Notes: generated by a model from the letters alone, not told the origin. DNA of 64,000 nt from Verrucomicrobiia bacterium (GCA_035577545.1 DATLVI010000034.1:62001-126000), one strand, 5' to 3'; numbered from the stretch's first letter, positions 20,025-29,839 are shown. Program-made: numbers and translations.

Positions 20025-20746
20025 CAAAGAGGCACATTGTGGCATTAGGCGGTGGGGGCTTCAGCGACGAGCCCGACAATCCTGTGTTGGATGATTTTAT
20101 TTTTGGATTGTCAGGTAAACGTCGCCCGAAAATCTGTTTTCTGGGTACCGCCACTGGCGATAGTGATAGCTACTTTCAGAAATTCTACAACGCAATGGCC
20201 CGGCGTAAATGCGAAGCCTCGCACCTCGGACTTTTCAAGCGAACCCATTTGGACGCCGCGAAGTTCTTGCTGCGGCAAGATGTGATCTATGTCGGGGGCG
20301 GAAACACGGCCAATATGCTGGCGATTTGGCGCGTTCATGGTGTTGATCGTGCGCTACGGGAAGCCTGGCGGCGGGGGATTGTCCTGGCGGGTATCAGCAC
20401 GGGGGCCAATTGCTGGTTTGAAGCGTGCAGCACGGATTCATTTGGACCGCTGGCGCCTTTGCGTGATGGCTTGGGGCTGTTGCCAGGGTCAGTGTGTCCG
20501 CATTACGACGGGGAGAAGCAGCGCCGACCAACATTGATTCGTTTTATTGCCAAGGGTCAACTCCCCGATGGATTTGCCCTCGATGACGGCGCTGCCGCGC
20601 ATTTTGTCGGCCGGCGGTTTGTCGAAGCCGTGAGTTCGCGACCACGGGCGAAAGCGTACCGCGTGTTTCGGGTCGGAAAGCGGGTTGTGGAAGAGGTCCT
20701 GCCCACGCGATTTCTCGGCGTTGCTTCACATGCGGGGGTAGGGTAA
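20021..20746 (+). CDS. Peptidase E-like serine peptidase, family S51
   Basis: 241 residues. The Rossmann-like start IVALGGGGFSDEPDN, the YVGGGNTANML block near 90-100 and the nucleophile elbow GISTGANCWFEA near 126-137 match the S51 family (dipeptidase E and cyanophycinase relatives). The elbow reads S-T-G-A-N where PepE has S-A-G-A-N. PepE enzymes cut Asp-Xaa dipeptides. The substrate here is unknown. No signal peptide is visible. It overlaps ispD by 4 bases and lies 13 bases before ispF. Confidence 0.85.
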   Translation: MTKRHIVALGGGGFSDEPDNPVLDDFIFGLSGKRRPKICFLGTATGDSDSYFQKFYNAMARRKCEASHLGLFKRTHLDAAKFLLRQDVIYVGGGNTANMLAIWRVHGVDRALREAWRRGIVLAGISTGANCWFEACSTDSFGPLAPLRDGLGLLPGSVCPHYDGEKQRRPTLIRFIAKGQLPDGFALDDGAAAHFVGRRFVEAVSSRPRAKAYRVFRVGKRVVEEVLPTRFLGVASHAGVG

Positions 20747-20759
20747 GCTCCGCAATCTT

Positions 20760-21233
20760 ATGAACCGCGTTGGAATCGGGATCGATGTGCATCGTTTTGC
20801 CGCTGGCCGCAAATGCATCTTGGGAGGAGTCGAAATCCCGCACGAGGTTGGGTTGGAAGGCCATAGCGATGCTGACGTGCTGGCGCACGCCATTGCGGAT
20901 GCGTTGCTGGGAGCGGCGGCGCTCGGTGATATCGGGAAGTATTACCCGCCCAACGATATGAAGTTCAAGGACATGAACAGCATGGTCATCGTGAAAGAGT
21001 GCGCGGAGCGCGTCCGGAAAGCGGGCGGGAACATCAACAATGTGGACGCCATGATTATTGCCCAAGCGCCGAAGATGGCCCCGCACATCCCGAAGATGCA
21101 GGAGATTCTGGGAAAGAACATGGGCATCGCCGCGACACAAGTGGGTGTGAAGGCCACTACCAGCGAGCACATGGGATTCACCGGCCGCGAAGAAGGCATT
21201 GTTGTAGTAGCGATCGCCTCGGTGGAGATGTGA
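20760..21233 (+). CDS. ispF: 2-C-methyl-D-erythritol 2,4-cyclodiphosphate synthase
   Basis: 157 residues, the normal length. GIGIDVHRF near 5-13 carries the metal-binding Asp and His. GHSDADVLAHAIADALLGAA near 38-57 and TSEHMGFTGREEGI near 136-149 complete the active site. It makes the cyclic diphosphate intermediate of the non-mevalonate isoprenoid pathway and acts as a trimer. Its stop overlaps the GTG start of cysS (GTGA). Confidence 0.97.
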   Translation: MNRVGIGIDVHRFAAGRKCILGGVEIPHEVGLEGHSDADVLAHAIADALLGAAALGDIGKYYPPNDMKFKDMNSMVIVKECAERVRKAGGNINNVDAMIIAQAPKMAPHIPKMQEILGKNMGIAATQVGVKATTSEHMGFTGREEGIVVVAIASVEM

Positions 21234-22591
21234 AATTCTTCAACACACTCACCCGGACGAAGGAAGAATTCGTTCCCCTCAAAGCGCCGCACGTCGGCCT
21301 GTACACCTGCGGCCCGACCGTCTACGACTTTGTCCATATCGGCAATCTGCGCGCGTTCATGTTCGACGATTTGTTGCGCCGCTGGCTTGAATACCGCGGA
21401 TTCAACGTCACGCACGTGATGAACATCACGGACGTCGAAGACCGCATCATCAACAAAGTTCGCGAATCCGGCAAGCCGTTGAAGGAAGTCACCGACCTAT
21501 ACGCGAACGCGTTTCTGGCCGACCTCGACACGCTCAACGTCAAACGTGCCCATATTATCCCGCGCGCGACTGAGGCAATCCCCGGCATGATTGCGATGAT
21601 CGAAAAGCTCATTGCCGGGAACCATGCCTACGTCAGCGACGATAAATGCGTGTACTATTCGATCAAGTCGTTTCCCGAATACGGCAAGCTTTCACATCGG
21701 CAGGTCGGCGATCCGAGCACGGCGGTTGCGCGCATTAAGAGCGACGACTACGATAAGGAAGAAATGGCCGATTTCGCGCTGTGGAAAGCGTGGGACGAGA
21801 AAGACGGCGACGTGAAATGGGATTCGCCGTGGGGTCCAGGACGACCCGGATGGCACATCGAATGTAGTGCGATGAGTATCCAACATCTCGGCGAGACGTT
21901 CGACATCCATTGCGGTGGCGAAGATCTAGTCTTTCCGCATCATGAGGATGAAATTGCCCAGAGCGAGGCGGCGACCGGGAAGCCATTCGTCCGGTACTGG
22001 CTGCACAATGCCCACTTGCTCGTGGAAGGCAAGAAGATGAGCAAACGGCTCAACAACTACTACACGCTCCGCGATTTGCTGGCGAAAGGTTGGAGCGGCC
22101 GCGAAATCCGCTACGTCCTGCTCTCCGCGCATTACCGCGACCCGCTTAATTTTACGATGGACGGCCTGCAGGCCGCGCGCTCGGCGTTGCAGCGGATGGA
22201 CGAATTCCTTCTGAAACTCGACGCGGTGCCCGCCGGCACGGTCTCCGATCTTCAAGCGCGGTTCGATGCGGCAATGGACGATGACTTGAACACCAGCGCC
22301 GCGCTCGGCGCGTTGTTCGAGTTTATCCGGGAAGCCAACAAGCGGACGATTGCGGCCAGTGAGGCTGCGGCGATTCTTGCAACGTGGCAAGGCATCGATC
22401 AAGTGCTGGGTTTCGGAATGCCCGTCAAATCCGAAGTGCCGGGCGACGTGTTGGCTCTGGTTGAGGAGCGACAGGCAGCCCGCAAAGCCAAGGATTTCAA
22501 GCGCTCGGACAAGATACGGGATCAGCTCGCGAAGCAGGGCTGGGTGATTGAAGATACGGCGAAAGGCCCGCGGGCCAAACGGGCGGTTTGA
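21230..22591 (+). CDS. cysS: Cysteinyl-tRNA synthetase
   Basis: 453 residues from the GTG at 21230. The [17 protein letters not shown] block near 22-38 contains the HIGH-type motif HIGN and the first zinc cysteine. [16 protein letters not shown] near 267-282 is the KMSKS-type loop. It charges tRNA-Cys. The frame is open further upstream, inside ispF, but homology begins at the GTG, which overlaps the ispF stop by 4 bases. A hairpin at 22601-22626 follows. Confidence 0.97.
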   Translation: MKFFNTLTRTKEEFVPLKAPHVGLYTCGPTVYDFVHIGNLRAFMFDDLLRRWLEYRGFNVTHVMNITDVEDRIINKVRESGKPLKEVTDLYANAFLADLDTLNVKRAHIIPRATEAIPGMIAMIEKLIAGNHAYVSDDKCVYYSIKSFPEYGKLSHRQVGDPSTAVARIKSDDYDKEEMADFALWKAWDEKDGDVKWDSPWGPGRPGWHIECSAMSIQHLGETFDIHCGGEDLVFPHHEDEIAQSEAATGKPFVRYWLHNAHLLVEGKKMSKRLNNYYTLRDLLAKGWSGREIRYVLLSAHYRDPLNFTMDGLQAARSALQRMDEFLLKLDAVPAGTVSDLQARFDAAMDDDLNTSAALGALFEFIREANKRTIAASEAAAILATWQGIDQVLGFGMPVKSEVPGDVLALVEERQAARKAKDFKRSDKIRDQLAKQGWVIEDTAKGPRAKRAV

Positions 22592-22600
22592 ACTTTGGCG

Positions 22601-22626
22601 CTGAGCGGGCGCTACCAACCGCTCAG
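22601..22626 (+). terminator. Hairpin between cysS and prfB
   Basis: Eight-base arms (ctgagcgg and ccgctcag) pair perfectly around a 10-base loop, 9 bases after the cysS stop. There is no T tract, so this could be a Rho-assisted stop or a structured leader ahead of prfB. Confidence 0.4.
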
Positions 22627-22665
22627 GTTGACAATCCGTGTCCGGTATGATGAGTTAGCGTTGCC

Positions 22666-23779
22666 ATGATTGAAGATCTCAAGAACAAGGTGAGCGACTT
22701 GCGCGAACGCCATCAGGCGTTAACGAGGTATCTTTGACGTCGATAAACAACGCGCTCGCCTCGTCGAGCTAGAAAACATCATGGCCGGCCCAACCTTTTG
22801 GGCCGATCAAGCCAAAGCCCGCATTACTCTGGACGAAGCGACGACGATTCGCCGCAAACTCGACACCCAGGCGGCCCTCGATCAAAAAATCTCCGATGCG
22901 GCCATGCTCATCGATCTCGGTGAGACGGAGCAAGGGATCGCGGCGGAGGTCAATGCCGCCGAGCAGAAGTTCAATCAATTTGAACTGGAAAACCTTCTCG
23001 GCGAGGAAAACGACAAATCCAACGCCATCTTCAGCATCCACGCGGGCGCGGGTGGCACGGAGAGTTGTGATTGGGCGAACATGCTCCTGCGCATGTACCA
23101 GCGCTACAGCGAATCGCGCGGGTTCAAAGTCGATCTGGTGGACAGTCAGGCCGGCGATGAAGCGGGCATCAAGAGCGTCACCATGCTGGTCACGGGTGAC
23201 TACGCGTACGGCTACCTGAAAGCCGAGCGCGGGGTACACCGGCTAGTGCGGATTTCACCGTTCGACTCGAACAAGCGCCGCCACACGTCCTTTGCGAGCG
23301 TGGACGTGATCGCAGAGTTGGGAGCTTCGGTCGAAATCGAAATCAAGATGGAGGACGTGCAAGTAGACACATTCCGGTCCGGCGGCAAGGGCGGACAAAA
23401 TGTGAACAAGGTCGAGACGGCGATCCGCATGACACATCTCCCAACCGGTATCGTGGTGCAATGTCAGAACCAGCGGAGCCAGTACCAGAATCGTGAACTG
23501 GCGATGGCGATGTTGAAGTCACGCCTCTACGAGAAGGAACAGGACGAGAAGCGCGCCGCGATGGAAAAATACTACGGGGAGAAAGGCGCAATGGCCTGGG
23601 GCAACCAGATCCGCAGTTACGTCTTCCAGCCGTACCAAATGGTCAAGGACCTTCGCACCGGCCACCAAACCAGCGACGTACAGGGCGTCATGGACGGCGA
23701 TATTCATCCATTCATCAGCGCCTGGCTCAAGGCCGGCCAGCCGCGGATGCGCAAGCAGGGTGTGACGGATGAAGAATAA
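22666..23779 (+). CDS. prfB: Peptide chain release factor 2, expressed by +1 frameshift
   Basis: The gene is in two frames: 22666-22734 (23 codons) and 22736-23779 (347 codons), giving 370 residues, the usual RF2 length. The in-frame TGA at 22735-22737 must be bypassed by a +1 shift at CTT-TGA-C. Downstream, SPFDSNKRRH near 230 holds the RF2-type stop-codon recognition tripeptide SPF, and GGKGGQNVNK holds the GGQ motif for peptide release. The protein ends translation at UGA and UAA. The 3' end overlaps trpC by 11 bases. Confidence 0.96.
22721..22738 (+). promoter_or_regulatory. Programmed +1 frameshift site of prfB
   Basis: The stretch reads ACG AGG TAT CTT TGA C, matching the classic RF2 autoregulation site (a Shine-Dalgarno-like AGG, then TAT CTT TGA C). 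When RF2 is scarce, the slow UGA lets the ribosome slip forward one base on CTT and make full-length protein. The upstream AGG is shorter than the AGGGGG of E. coli. The reading frames before and after agree exactly with a shift here. Confidence 0.95.
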
Positions 23780-24566
23780 GGAAAATATTCTCGACACAAT
23801 TGTTGCCGAAAAAAAGCTGGAAGTGGCGAAGCTGCGTTCGCAGGCGGGCAAGTTGAAACAGACTGCCACGACGCGCAAGGACTTCCGCGACTTCGCCGGT
23901 ACTTTGCGTCGGGACGATGGCGTCGCGCTGGTTGCGGAAGTCAAAAAGGCGTCGCCATCGGCCGGTGTAATCGTGAAGGATTTCGACGCCATTCGGATTG
24001 CCCGCGATTATGAGGCGGCCGGAGCCTTGGCGCTATCGGTGCTGACCGATGAGAAGTTTTTCCAGGGACGTATCGAGTACCTGCAACAGATCCGCGATGC
24101 GGTACGGTTGCCGTTGTTGCGGAAGGATTTCGTAATCGATGAAGTACAGGTTTACGAATCCGTCGTGCGCGGCGCCGATGCGATTCTGCTGATCGTCGCG
24201 ATTCTCGATGACGCGCAACTGAAGGGGTTTCGTGAGCTGGCGTCGCAAATGCGGCTAGCGGCCCTCGTAGAGGTCCATGACGAAGCGGAACTCGATCGGG
24301 CATTGGGCTCCGGGGCCGAGATCATCGGGGTGAACAATCGCGACCTCCGGGATTTTTCGGTGAGCCTGGCGACGACCGAGAAACTCGCGGCGAAACTAAA
24401 AAGGGGGATGTGCGGCAAACACACGTTGGTGGCCGAGAGCGGCATCCATGTGCGCGCGGATGTCGAACGCGTCGCGAAAGCCGGTGCGAACGCGATCCTT
24501 GTTGGTGAATCGTTGATGCGTAGCGGAGACATTGTCGGGAAAGTGAAGGAGTTGCTCGGCAAATGA
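23769..24566 (+). CDS. trpC: Indole-3-glycerol phosphate synthase
   Basis: 265 residues with a TIM-barrel. VALVAEVKKASPSAGVI near 53-69 holds the catalytic lysine. The barrel continues with VLTDEKFFQGRIEYLQQI, RKDFVIDEVQVYES, GVNNRDLRDF and LVAESGIHVRADV. It closes the indole ring in tryptophan synthesis. It overlaps prfB by 11 bases and trpF by 4, and is the first of three consecutive trp genes. Confidence 0.97.
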   Translation: MKNKENILDTIVAEKKLEVAKLRSQAGKLKQTATTRKDFRDFAGTLRRDDGVALVAEVKKASPSAGVIVKDFDAIRIARDYEAAGALALSVLTDEKFFQGRIEYLQQIRDAVRLPLLRKDFVIDEVQVYESVVRGADAILLIVAILDDAQLKGFRELASQMRLAALVEVHDEAELDRALGSGAEIIGVNNRDLRDFSVSLATTEKLAAKLKRGMCGKHTLVAESGIHVRADVERVAKAGANAILVGESLMRSGDIVGKVKELLGK

Positions 24567-25180
24567 ACACCAAGATCAAAATCTGCGGGACGACGAATCT
24601 GAATGACGCCCTGCTGGCGGTGGAACTCGGCGCGGATGCCCTAGGCTTCATTTTCTATGCAAAAAGCCCGCGCAACATCACCGTAAGTGACGCAGCCGAT
24701 ATCTGTAACGCCTTGCCGCCGTTCGTGATAAAGGTGGGGGTGTTTGTAGACGAATTGGAGTATGAGATCGAAAAAGCGCTGGGCGAGTGCCTGCTCAATG
24801 TGTTGCAGTTCCATGGCGACGAGCCGCCGGGTTTCTGCCAAAAGTTTGCCGCGAAGTCGATCAAGGCCATTCGCATGCGTGACGAGGAGTCTTTACGCAT
24901 GGCGGCGGAGTACGATGTTGACGCGCTCTTGTTGGATACCTACACTGACGAGTCGCGAGGTGGCACGGGCAAGACATTCGACTGGTCGCTGGCGTTGAAG
25001 GCGAAGGAGATTGGTCCGCCGATCATCCTTTCGGGCGGTTTGACCACGGCCAATGTGCAGGAGGCCATTCGGCGCGTCCGGCCCTACGCAGTGGACGTGG
25101 CCAGCGGGGTCGAGCGCGAGCCTGGCAAGAAGGATCCGGAGAAGCTGCGGAGATTCATTGAATTGTGCAAAAGCACCTGA
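24563..25180 (+). CDS. trpF: Phosphoribosylanthranilate isomerase
   Basis: 205 residues. [20 protein letters not shown] near 3-22 carries the catalytic cysteine. [50 protein letters not shown] and [11 protein letters not shown] follow in TIM-barrel order. It performs the step just before TrpC in the pathway. It overlaps trpC by 4 bases and trpB by 16, pointing to coupled translation. Confidence 0.97.
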   Translation: MNTKIKICGTTNLNDALLAVELGADALGFIFYAKSPRNITVSDAADICNALPPFVIKVGVFVDELEYEIEKALGECLLNVLQFHGDEPPGFCQKFAAKSIKAIRMRDEESLRMAAEYDVDALLLDTYTDESRGGTGKTFDWSLALKAKEIGPPIILSGGLTTANVQEAIRRVRPYAVDVASGVEREPGKKDPEKLRRFIELCKST

Positions 25181-26367
25181 CAAACGTCCCTGACAAGGGC
25201 GGCCATTTTGGGCCGTACGGCGGCATGTTTGTGCCGGAGACGTTAATGGAGCCGTTGCACGAGTTGACCCGCGAGTACGAGAAAGCGCGCCGAGACAAAC
25301 GGTTTCGCGACGAGCTCGCCTATTATCTCCGTGAATACTGCGGTCGCCCGACGCCGTTATATCTTGCCGAACGGATGACGCGCGAACTTGGCGGGCCGAA
25401 GATTTATCTCAAGCGTGAAGACCTGCTTCACACGGGTGCGCACAAGATCAATAACACGCTCGGCCAGATTCTCCTCGCCAAACGGATGGGCAAGCGACGG
25501 ATTATCGCCGAGACCGGCGCCGGTCAGCACGGCGTGGCCACCGCGACGGTCGCCGCGATGTTTGGCATGGAATGCGCCGTGTACATGGGCGCGGTGGACA
25601 TGGAACGGCAGTCGTTGAATGTCTATCGCATGCGACTGCTGGGCGCGGAAGTGCGCGCGGTCCATGCCGGCCAGAAGACGCTCAAGGAAGCCATCAACGA
25701 GGCGATGCGGGATTGGGTAACGAATGTCCGCACCACGCATTATATCCTTGGTAGTGTCCTCGGGGCGCATCCGTACCCAATGATGGTGCGAGATTTTCAG
25801 AGCGTGATCGGACGCGAAGCGCGACGGCAGATTTTGGAGAAAGAAGAACGGTTGCCGGACAAACTGGTGGCGTGCGTCGGCGGCGGCAGCAACGCCATCG
25901 GCTTGTTCCATGCCTTCCTGAACGACAAGGGTGTGCGCATGGTCGGCGTCGAGGCCGGTGGAGAGGGAATCCGCGCGGGCAAACATGCGGCGCGCTTCCA
26001 GAAGGGCGGTTCGCTGGGAGTGTTGCAAGGGACGCGGACGTTCGTGTTGCAGGACGACGATGGACAGATCATGCTGACGCATTCCGTGTCGGCGGGGCTT
26101 GATTACGCGGCGGTTGGACCCGAGCACAGTTATCTCCGCGATTTGAAGCGCATTGAGTACACGTATGCGACGGACGAAGAAGCACTGGAAGCCGCGAAAT
26201 TTTGTTCGCGAATCGAGGGCATCATTCCCGCGCTGGAATCGGCGCATGCGGTTGCGTACGTGATGAAGAATGCCAAAAAGATTGGCAAGGACGCTCTGGT
26301 GATCGTCAACCTCAGCGGCCGCGGCGACAAGGATGTCAGCCAAATGGCGCGGCTGTTGAAGCTATGA
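25165..26367 (+). CDS. trpB: Tryptophan synthase beta chain
   Basis: 400 residues, the TrpB1 type. [17 protein letters not shown] near 15-31 and the PLP lysine K94 in [13 protein letters not shown] are diagnostic. [13 protein letters not shown] near 238-250 binds the cofactor phosphate. It joins indole and serine to make tryptophan. The start is GTG at 25165, overlapping trpF by 16 bases. No trpA, trpD or trpE gene follows, so those must lie elsewhere in the genome. Confidence 0.97.
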   Translation: MQKHLTNVPDKGGHFGPYGGMFVPETLMEPLHELTREYEKARRDKRFRDELAYYLREYCGRPTPLYLAERMTRELGGPKIYLKREDLLHTGAHKINNTLGQILLAKRMGKRRIIAETGAGQHGVATATVAAMFGMECAVYMGAVDMERQSLNVYRMRLLGAEVRAVHAGQKTLKEAINEAMRDWVTNVRTTHYILGSVLGAHPYPMMVRDFQSVIGREARRQILEKEERLPDKLVACVGGGSNAIGLFHAFLNDKGVRMVGVEAGGEGIRAGKHAARFQKGGSLGVLQGTRTFVLQDDDGQIMLTHSVSAGLDYAAVGPEHSYLRDLKRIEYTYATDEEALEAAKFCSRIEGIIPALESAHAVAYVMKNAKKIGKDALVIVNLSGRGDKDVSQMARLLKL

Positions 26368-26675
26368 GGCCGTATTTTCGATGCCGACACTGCAAGAAAC
26401 GATTGGTTCCGCTGGTACAAAGTTTCGCCCATTATTTATGGGGAAGGGAGCGGATTTGTCCGCGGTGCGGCCGGATCTGGCGGCTCAGTGTCACGACGCA
26501 CCAATTGCTGATTGTTTTCGGCGTGGTCGTCGGGATGGTTCTTTCGCTCGAAGCGTGGCACTGGTTCCCGGGGCCCGACGGCGAGATCCTGGTGCTGGCG
26601 TTGTGGCTGCCGGTGTACACATTTGTCCTGTGGCCGGCGATGTTCGCACTGCTGGGGAATTTTCGATTGAAATGA
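26364..26675 (+). CDS. Small zinc-ribbon membrane protein
   Basis: 103 residues from the ATG at 26364, overlapping the trpB stop by 4 bases. Two CxxC pairs (CRHCKK near 7-12, CPRCGR near 32-37) form a probable zinc ribbon at the N-terminus. Two membrane helices follow (about 47-64 and 72-97). I do not recognise the family. The layout of a cytoplasmic zinc ribbon tied to two helices recurs in many small bacterial membrane proteins of unknown role. Coupling to trpB may reflect only shared transcription. Confidence 0.75.
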   Translation: MRPYFRCRHCKKRLVPLVQSFAHYLWGRERICPRCGRIWRLSVTTHQLLIVFGVVVGMVLSLEAWHWFPGPDGEILVLALWLPVYTFVLWPAMFALLGNFRLK

Positions 26676-26682
26676 GGATGGC

Positions 26683-27561
26683 ATGAGATCAATGACCGGC
26701 TATGGCCGCGGAGAAGCGGCGAAGGATGGGTTCAAATTTACCGTTGAACTCAATTCGATCAACCGCAAACAGAGTGATATTTCGATCAACCTGCCGAAGG
26801 AACTCATCGAGCTGGAGCCGCGCATTCGCGACGAGATCAACGCGCATCTTTCGCGCGGTCGCATCAACGTAGTGCTCGCCTTTCATCGAAGCAACACGAA
26901 GGCCGAGGAGCAGGTGGAACTGGACATGGCGCTGGCCAAAGCCTACCACCGCGCGATCCAGAAATTGCAGAAGGAAATGAAACTCAATGGATCCCTCACG
27001 CTCGACGTAATTCTGCGCGCGCCGGGCGTCATGAAGCTCGCGGAGACGTCCGTGGACGCGGAGGGCGTCTGGCCCCACGTGGAGGTCGCACTGCGCAAGG
27101 CCATCAGCGGCCTGGTCAAGATGCGCGAGAAGGAAGGCAAGTTCCTCACCAACGATCTCGCGGAACGGCTCGGCTTGCTGACGGCCGGGTTGGAACTGAT
27201 CCACCAGGCGGCCCCAGAGATCGCGACGCGCTATCGGGAACAATTACACGCGCGGATCAAGGAAGCGGGACTGGATGTCTCGCTGGACGATGAGCGGCTG
27301 GTGAAGGAGGTCGTGTTTTTTGCCGATCGCGCCGACATCTCGGAAGAGATCACGCGGCTCGGCAGCCACCTGAATCAATTTCGCGACTGCCTCAAATCCA
27401 ATGAGCCGGTTGGTCGCACCCTGGATTTTCTTGCGCAGGAGATGGGACGGGAAATCAATACCATCGGTTCGAAGGCCAACGCCGCGGAGATTTCGCAGCA
27501 GGTCGTCAAGATGAAGGCCGAGTTGGAGAAAATCCGCGAACAGATCCAAAACATCGAATGA
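26683..27561 (+). CDS. YicC family protein
   Basis: 292 residues, the usual YicC length. The start MRSMTGYGRGEAAKDG and ELNSINRKQSDISINLPKEL are typical, as is the C-terminal DUF1732 part (DISEEITRLGSHLNQF, GRTLDFLAQEMGREINTIG). YicC of E. coli has been reported as an RNA endonuclease (RnaYC). The gene stands before gmk in many bacteria, as here, with an ATGA overlap between the two. Confidence 0.93.
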   Translation: MRSMTGYGRGEAAKDGFKFTVELNSINRKQSDISINLPKELIELEPRIRDEINAHLSRGRINVVLAFHRSNTKAEEQVELDMALAKAYHRAIQKLQKEMKLNGSLTLDVILRAPGVMKLAETSVDAEGVWPHVEVALRKAISGLVKMREKEGKFLTNDLAERLGLLTAGLELIHQAAPEIATRYREQLHARIKEAGLDVSLDDERLVKEVVFFADRADISEEITRLGSHLNQFRDCLKSNEPVGRTLDFLAQEMGREINTIGSKANAAEISQQVVKMKAELEKIREQIQNIE

Positions 27562-28223
27562 ACGAGACTCCCTCCACTCCGTTACGCACCGGCCTGATCC
27601 TTGTCGTCTCGGCGCCTTCGGGCGGCGGGAAAAGCTCGTTGTGCCAGCGGTTGTTGAACTGGGCGCCGAACATGGTCTATTCGGTTTCCTGCACGACGCG
27701 GGAGCCGCGTGGCGGCGAACAAAACGGACACGATTACTTTTTTTTAAGCGAGGAGGCGTTCGAGAAGAAGATTGCGGCAGGAGAGTTCCTCGAGTACGCG
27801 AAGTACAACAACCATTATTATGGCACCCCGCGAAACTTTGTCGAAGATCAATTGGCCGTAGGCCGTGACGTGCTGCTGGACATCGAGGTGCAGGGAGCGC
27901 AACAGGTGGCCCAGTGCGTTCGTGGCGGCGCGTTTGCTTATCCCGATGCGTTGGTGATGATCTTCCTGATGCCGCCGTCGCTGGAACTGCTCGAGACACG
28001 GTTGCGGCGGCGCGGGACGGACAGCGACGAGACGATCCGGAAGCGGCTGACGCTGGCCCAGGCGGAAATGAAACACTGGCCTGAGTACGATTACGTGATT
28101 GTCAGCGGCCGACTTGATGACGATTTCGGACAGGGCAAGGCGATTATTATCGCCGAGAAGTGCCGCACGTTACGCGCGGCGAAGGACGGCAAACCATGGC
28201 AGCAAAAAGAACTATTCTTCTAG
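27558..28223 (+). CDS. gmk: Guanylate kinase
   Basis: 221 residues. The P-loop is SAPSGGGKSSLC near 18-29. SCTTREPRGGEQNGHDYFF near 45-63 binds GMP, and GEFLEYAKYNNHYYGTP and LLDIEVQGAQQV follow. It phosphorylates GMP to GDP. It overlaps yicC by 4 bases and coaC by 28. The rpoZ gene often found next to gmk is absent. Confidence 0.97.
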   Translation: MNETPSTPLRTGLILVVSAPSGGGKSSLCQRLLNWAPNMVYSVSCTTREPRGGEQNGHDYFFLSEEAFEKKIAAGEFLEYAKYNNHYYGTPRNFVEDQLAVGRDVLLDIEVQGAQQVAQCVRGGAFAYPDALVMIFLMPPSLELLETRLRRRGTDSDETIRKRLTLAQAEMKHWPEYDYVIVSGRLDDDFGQGKAIIIAEKCRTLRAAKDGKPWQQKELFF

Positions 28224-28747
28224 GCGTCACGGGTTCCATCGCGGCGTATAAATCCGCTGACCTCGCGAGCCAACTCAAGAAGTTCGGCCATGACGTCTTT
28301 TGCGTGATGACGAAGGACGCCTCGCATTTTATTACACCCCTGACCTTGGAGACGTTGTCGCAGCATCCCGTGACGGTGGATCTGTTTGAGGCGGGCGAAG
28401 GAGATTGGCGGCCGAGCCACCTGCAGTTGGCCGACACGGCTGATCTGCTCGTCATCTCGCCGGCGACTGCCAATGTCCTGGCCAAGCTCGCCCATGGCAT
28501 CGCCGATGACGCGTTGAGCACGATTGCGCTCGCGCTACGCCCCGAAACAAAGGTGCTCGTTGCGCCCGCGATGAACGGCAAGATGTGGCTGCACCCGGCG
28601 ACGCAAGCGAACGTGAAAACCCTGCAATCGCGCGGCGTCGAATTCATCGGGCCAGACAAGGGTTTGCTCGCCTGCGGCTACGAAGGCATCGGGCGGCTGT
28701 GGAATGTGGATGAGATTGTGAAGAAAATCCAGAAGCTCCTCGGATAG
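28196..28747 (+). CDS. coaC: Phosphopantothenoylcysteine decarboxylase (CoaC half)
   Basis: 183 residues, covering only the flavoprotein decarboxylase. ILLGVTGSIAAYKSADL near 7-23 binds FMN, ISPATANVLAKLAHGIADD near 85-103 and VAPAMNGKMW near 120-129 (PAMN motif) are catalytic, and the substrate-clamp CGYEG is near 161. It makes phosphopantetheine in coenzyme A synthesis. In most bacteria this is fused to the ligase as CoaBC; here it is a separate gene. The ATG at 28196 lies inside the gmk end. Confidence 0.92.
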   Translation: MAAKRTILLGVTGSIAAYKSADLASQLKKFGHDVFCVMTKDASHFITPLTLETLSQHPVTVDLFEAGEGDWRPSHLQLADTADLLVISPATANVLAKLAHGIADDALSTIALALRPETKVLVAPAMNGKMWLHPATQANVKTLQSRGVEFIGPDKGLLACGYEGIGRLWNVDEIVKKIQKLLG

Positions 28748-28766
28748 AGTTACTGCCCGGGCCAAG

Positions 28767-29405
28767 ATGAAAGCGCCGGCCGACATTCGTTTCCTCATCG
28801 CCGCGGGACCGACCCGCGAGTTCTTCGATCCCGTCCGCTATATTTCCAATCGTTCGTCAGGGAAGATGGGCTATGCGATTGCCGAGGCGGCGCGCTCTCT
28901 CTCGCCGCAGGTGCTATTGGTTAGCGGGCCGACGGCGCTCACGCCGCCAAAGGGTGTCGAGTTTGTTTCGGTGACGACGGCGCAGGAGATGGCGGAGGCG
29001 GTTTGGAGCCGATTCGAGGCAGTGGACATTTGTATCATGGCGGCGGCGGTCTGCGATTTTCGACCGAAGAAGAAAGCGATTGGCAAAATCAAGAAAGGGT
29101 CGTTCGGCGGCACGCTTGAGTTGGAGCCGACGCCGGACATCCTTGCGGAGTTGGGACGACGGAAGAAATCCCAGGTGCTGATTGGTTTCGCGGCGGAAAC
29201 CAACGATCTGGAAAGTAATGCGCGCGAGAAACTGGAGCGGAAGGGACTGGATTTTATTGTGGCAAATGATGCGTGCGCGTTTGATGCCGAGACGAATCGC
29301 GTGGCCTTTATCACACGTGAAGGGAAGGTCGACCGATTGGCGGAACTGCCCAAGAGCGAAGTCGCGAAGGCGATTATTGAGCGAGCGGTGCGGCTAGTCC
29401 GCTGA
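28767..29405 (+). CDS. coaB: Phosphopantothenate-cysteine ligase (CoaB half)
   Basis: 212 residues. AAGPTREFFDPVRYISNRSS near 12-31 and GKMGYAIAEAA match the CTP-dependent CoaB domain. MAAAVCDFRPKK near 91-102 and GFAAETND near 140-147 are further signatures. It joins cysteine to phosphopantothenate, the step before the CoaC decarboxylation. It lies 19 bases after coaC, so the pathway pair is kept together though split. It ends in a 12-base convergent overlap with the TPR gene. Confidence 0.92.
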   Translation: MKAPADIRFLIAAGPTREFFDPVRYISNRSSGKMGYAIAEAARSLSPQVLLVSGPTALTPPKGVEFVSVTTAQEMAEAVWSRFEAVDICIMAAAVCDFRPKKKAIGKIKKGSFGGTLELEPTPDILAELGRRKKSQVLIGFAAETNDLESNAREKLERKGLDFIVANDACAFDAETNRVAFITREGKVDRLAELPKSEVAKAIIERAVRLVR

Positions 29406-29825
29406 CCGCGATGAACTGTCGGGCTTCTTGGAAAGGTCGCTCCGGATTTTCTCGAAGCGATTATCGTGGCGGAGATTATCGAGGTCGGGGTCCTTGGTGA
29501 GCCAGCGAGCATCGTCGTAGCCGAGCTTGACCGCCTCGCTGAGGGCGGCGAACGCTTCCTCCACCTGTTTCAGGAGCGCGTAGCTGCAGGCCAGGTTGTA
29601 GAACACCAGGGAGTTGTCGGGACAAAGCCTGGCCAGCCGCTGGTCGATGTTGAGCCCCTTTTCCCATTGTCCCGTCTTCGTGTACGCATCGCCGAGAATT
29701 TGCAGGGCTTCAATGAAGTCGGGATCGTGGTGCGCGATGCCTTCGAAGAACCTGATTTCGAAATCAAGGTCCTCTTTCGTGGCGGCTTTGCCACGCGGCA
29801 GTTTGGTCTCCCGGATCGGCAACAT
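29394..29825 (-). CDS. TPR repeat protein
   Basis: 143 residues with about three tetratricopeptide repeats (FIEALQILGDAYTKTGQWEKG, SLVFYNLACSYALLKQVEEA, and AFAALSEAVKLGYDDARW). It ends in the common TPR tail pattern DPDLDNLRHDNRF. No signal peptide or other domain is seen. TPR units mediate protein contacts; the partner is unknown. It follows the DUF1015 gene by 14 bases on the same strand. Confidence 0.75.
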   Translation of the reverse strand: MLPIRETKLPRGKAATKEDLDFEIRFFEGIAHHDPDFIEALQILGDAYTKTGQWEKGLNIDQRLARLCPDNSLVFYNLACSYALLKQVEEAFAALSEAVKLGYDDARWLTKDPDLDNLRHDNRFEKIRSDLSKKPDSSSRSAD

Positions 29826-29839
29826 GGCGATCGATTTCC

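Noticed and set aside
22666-22737. prfB as a pseudogene broken by an in-frame TGA
   Set aside because: The stop lies in the conserved RF2 recoding site and the +1 frame continues intact.
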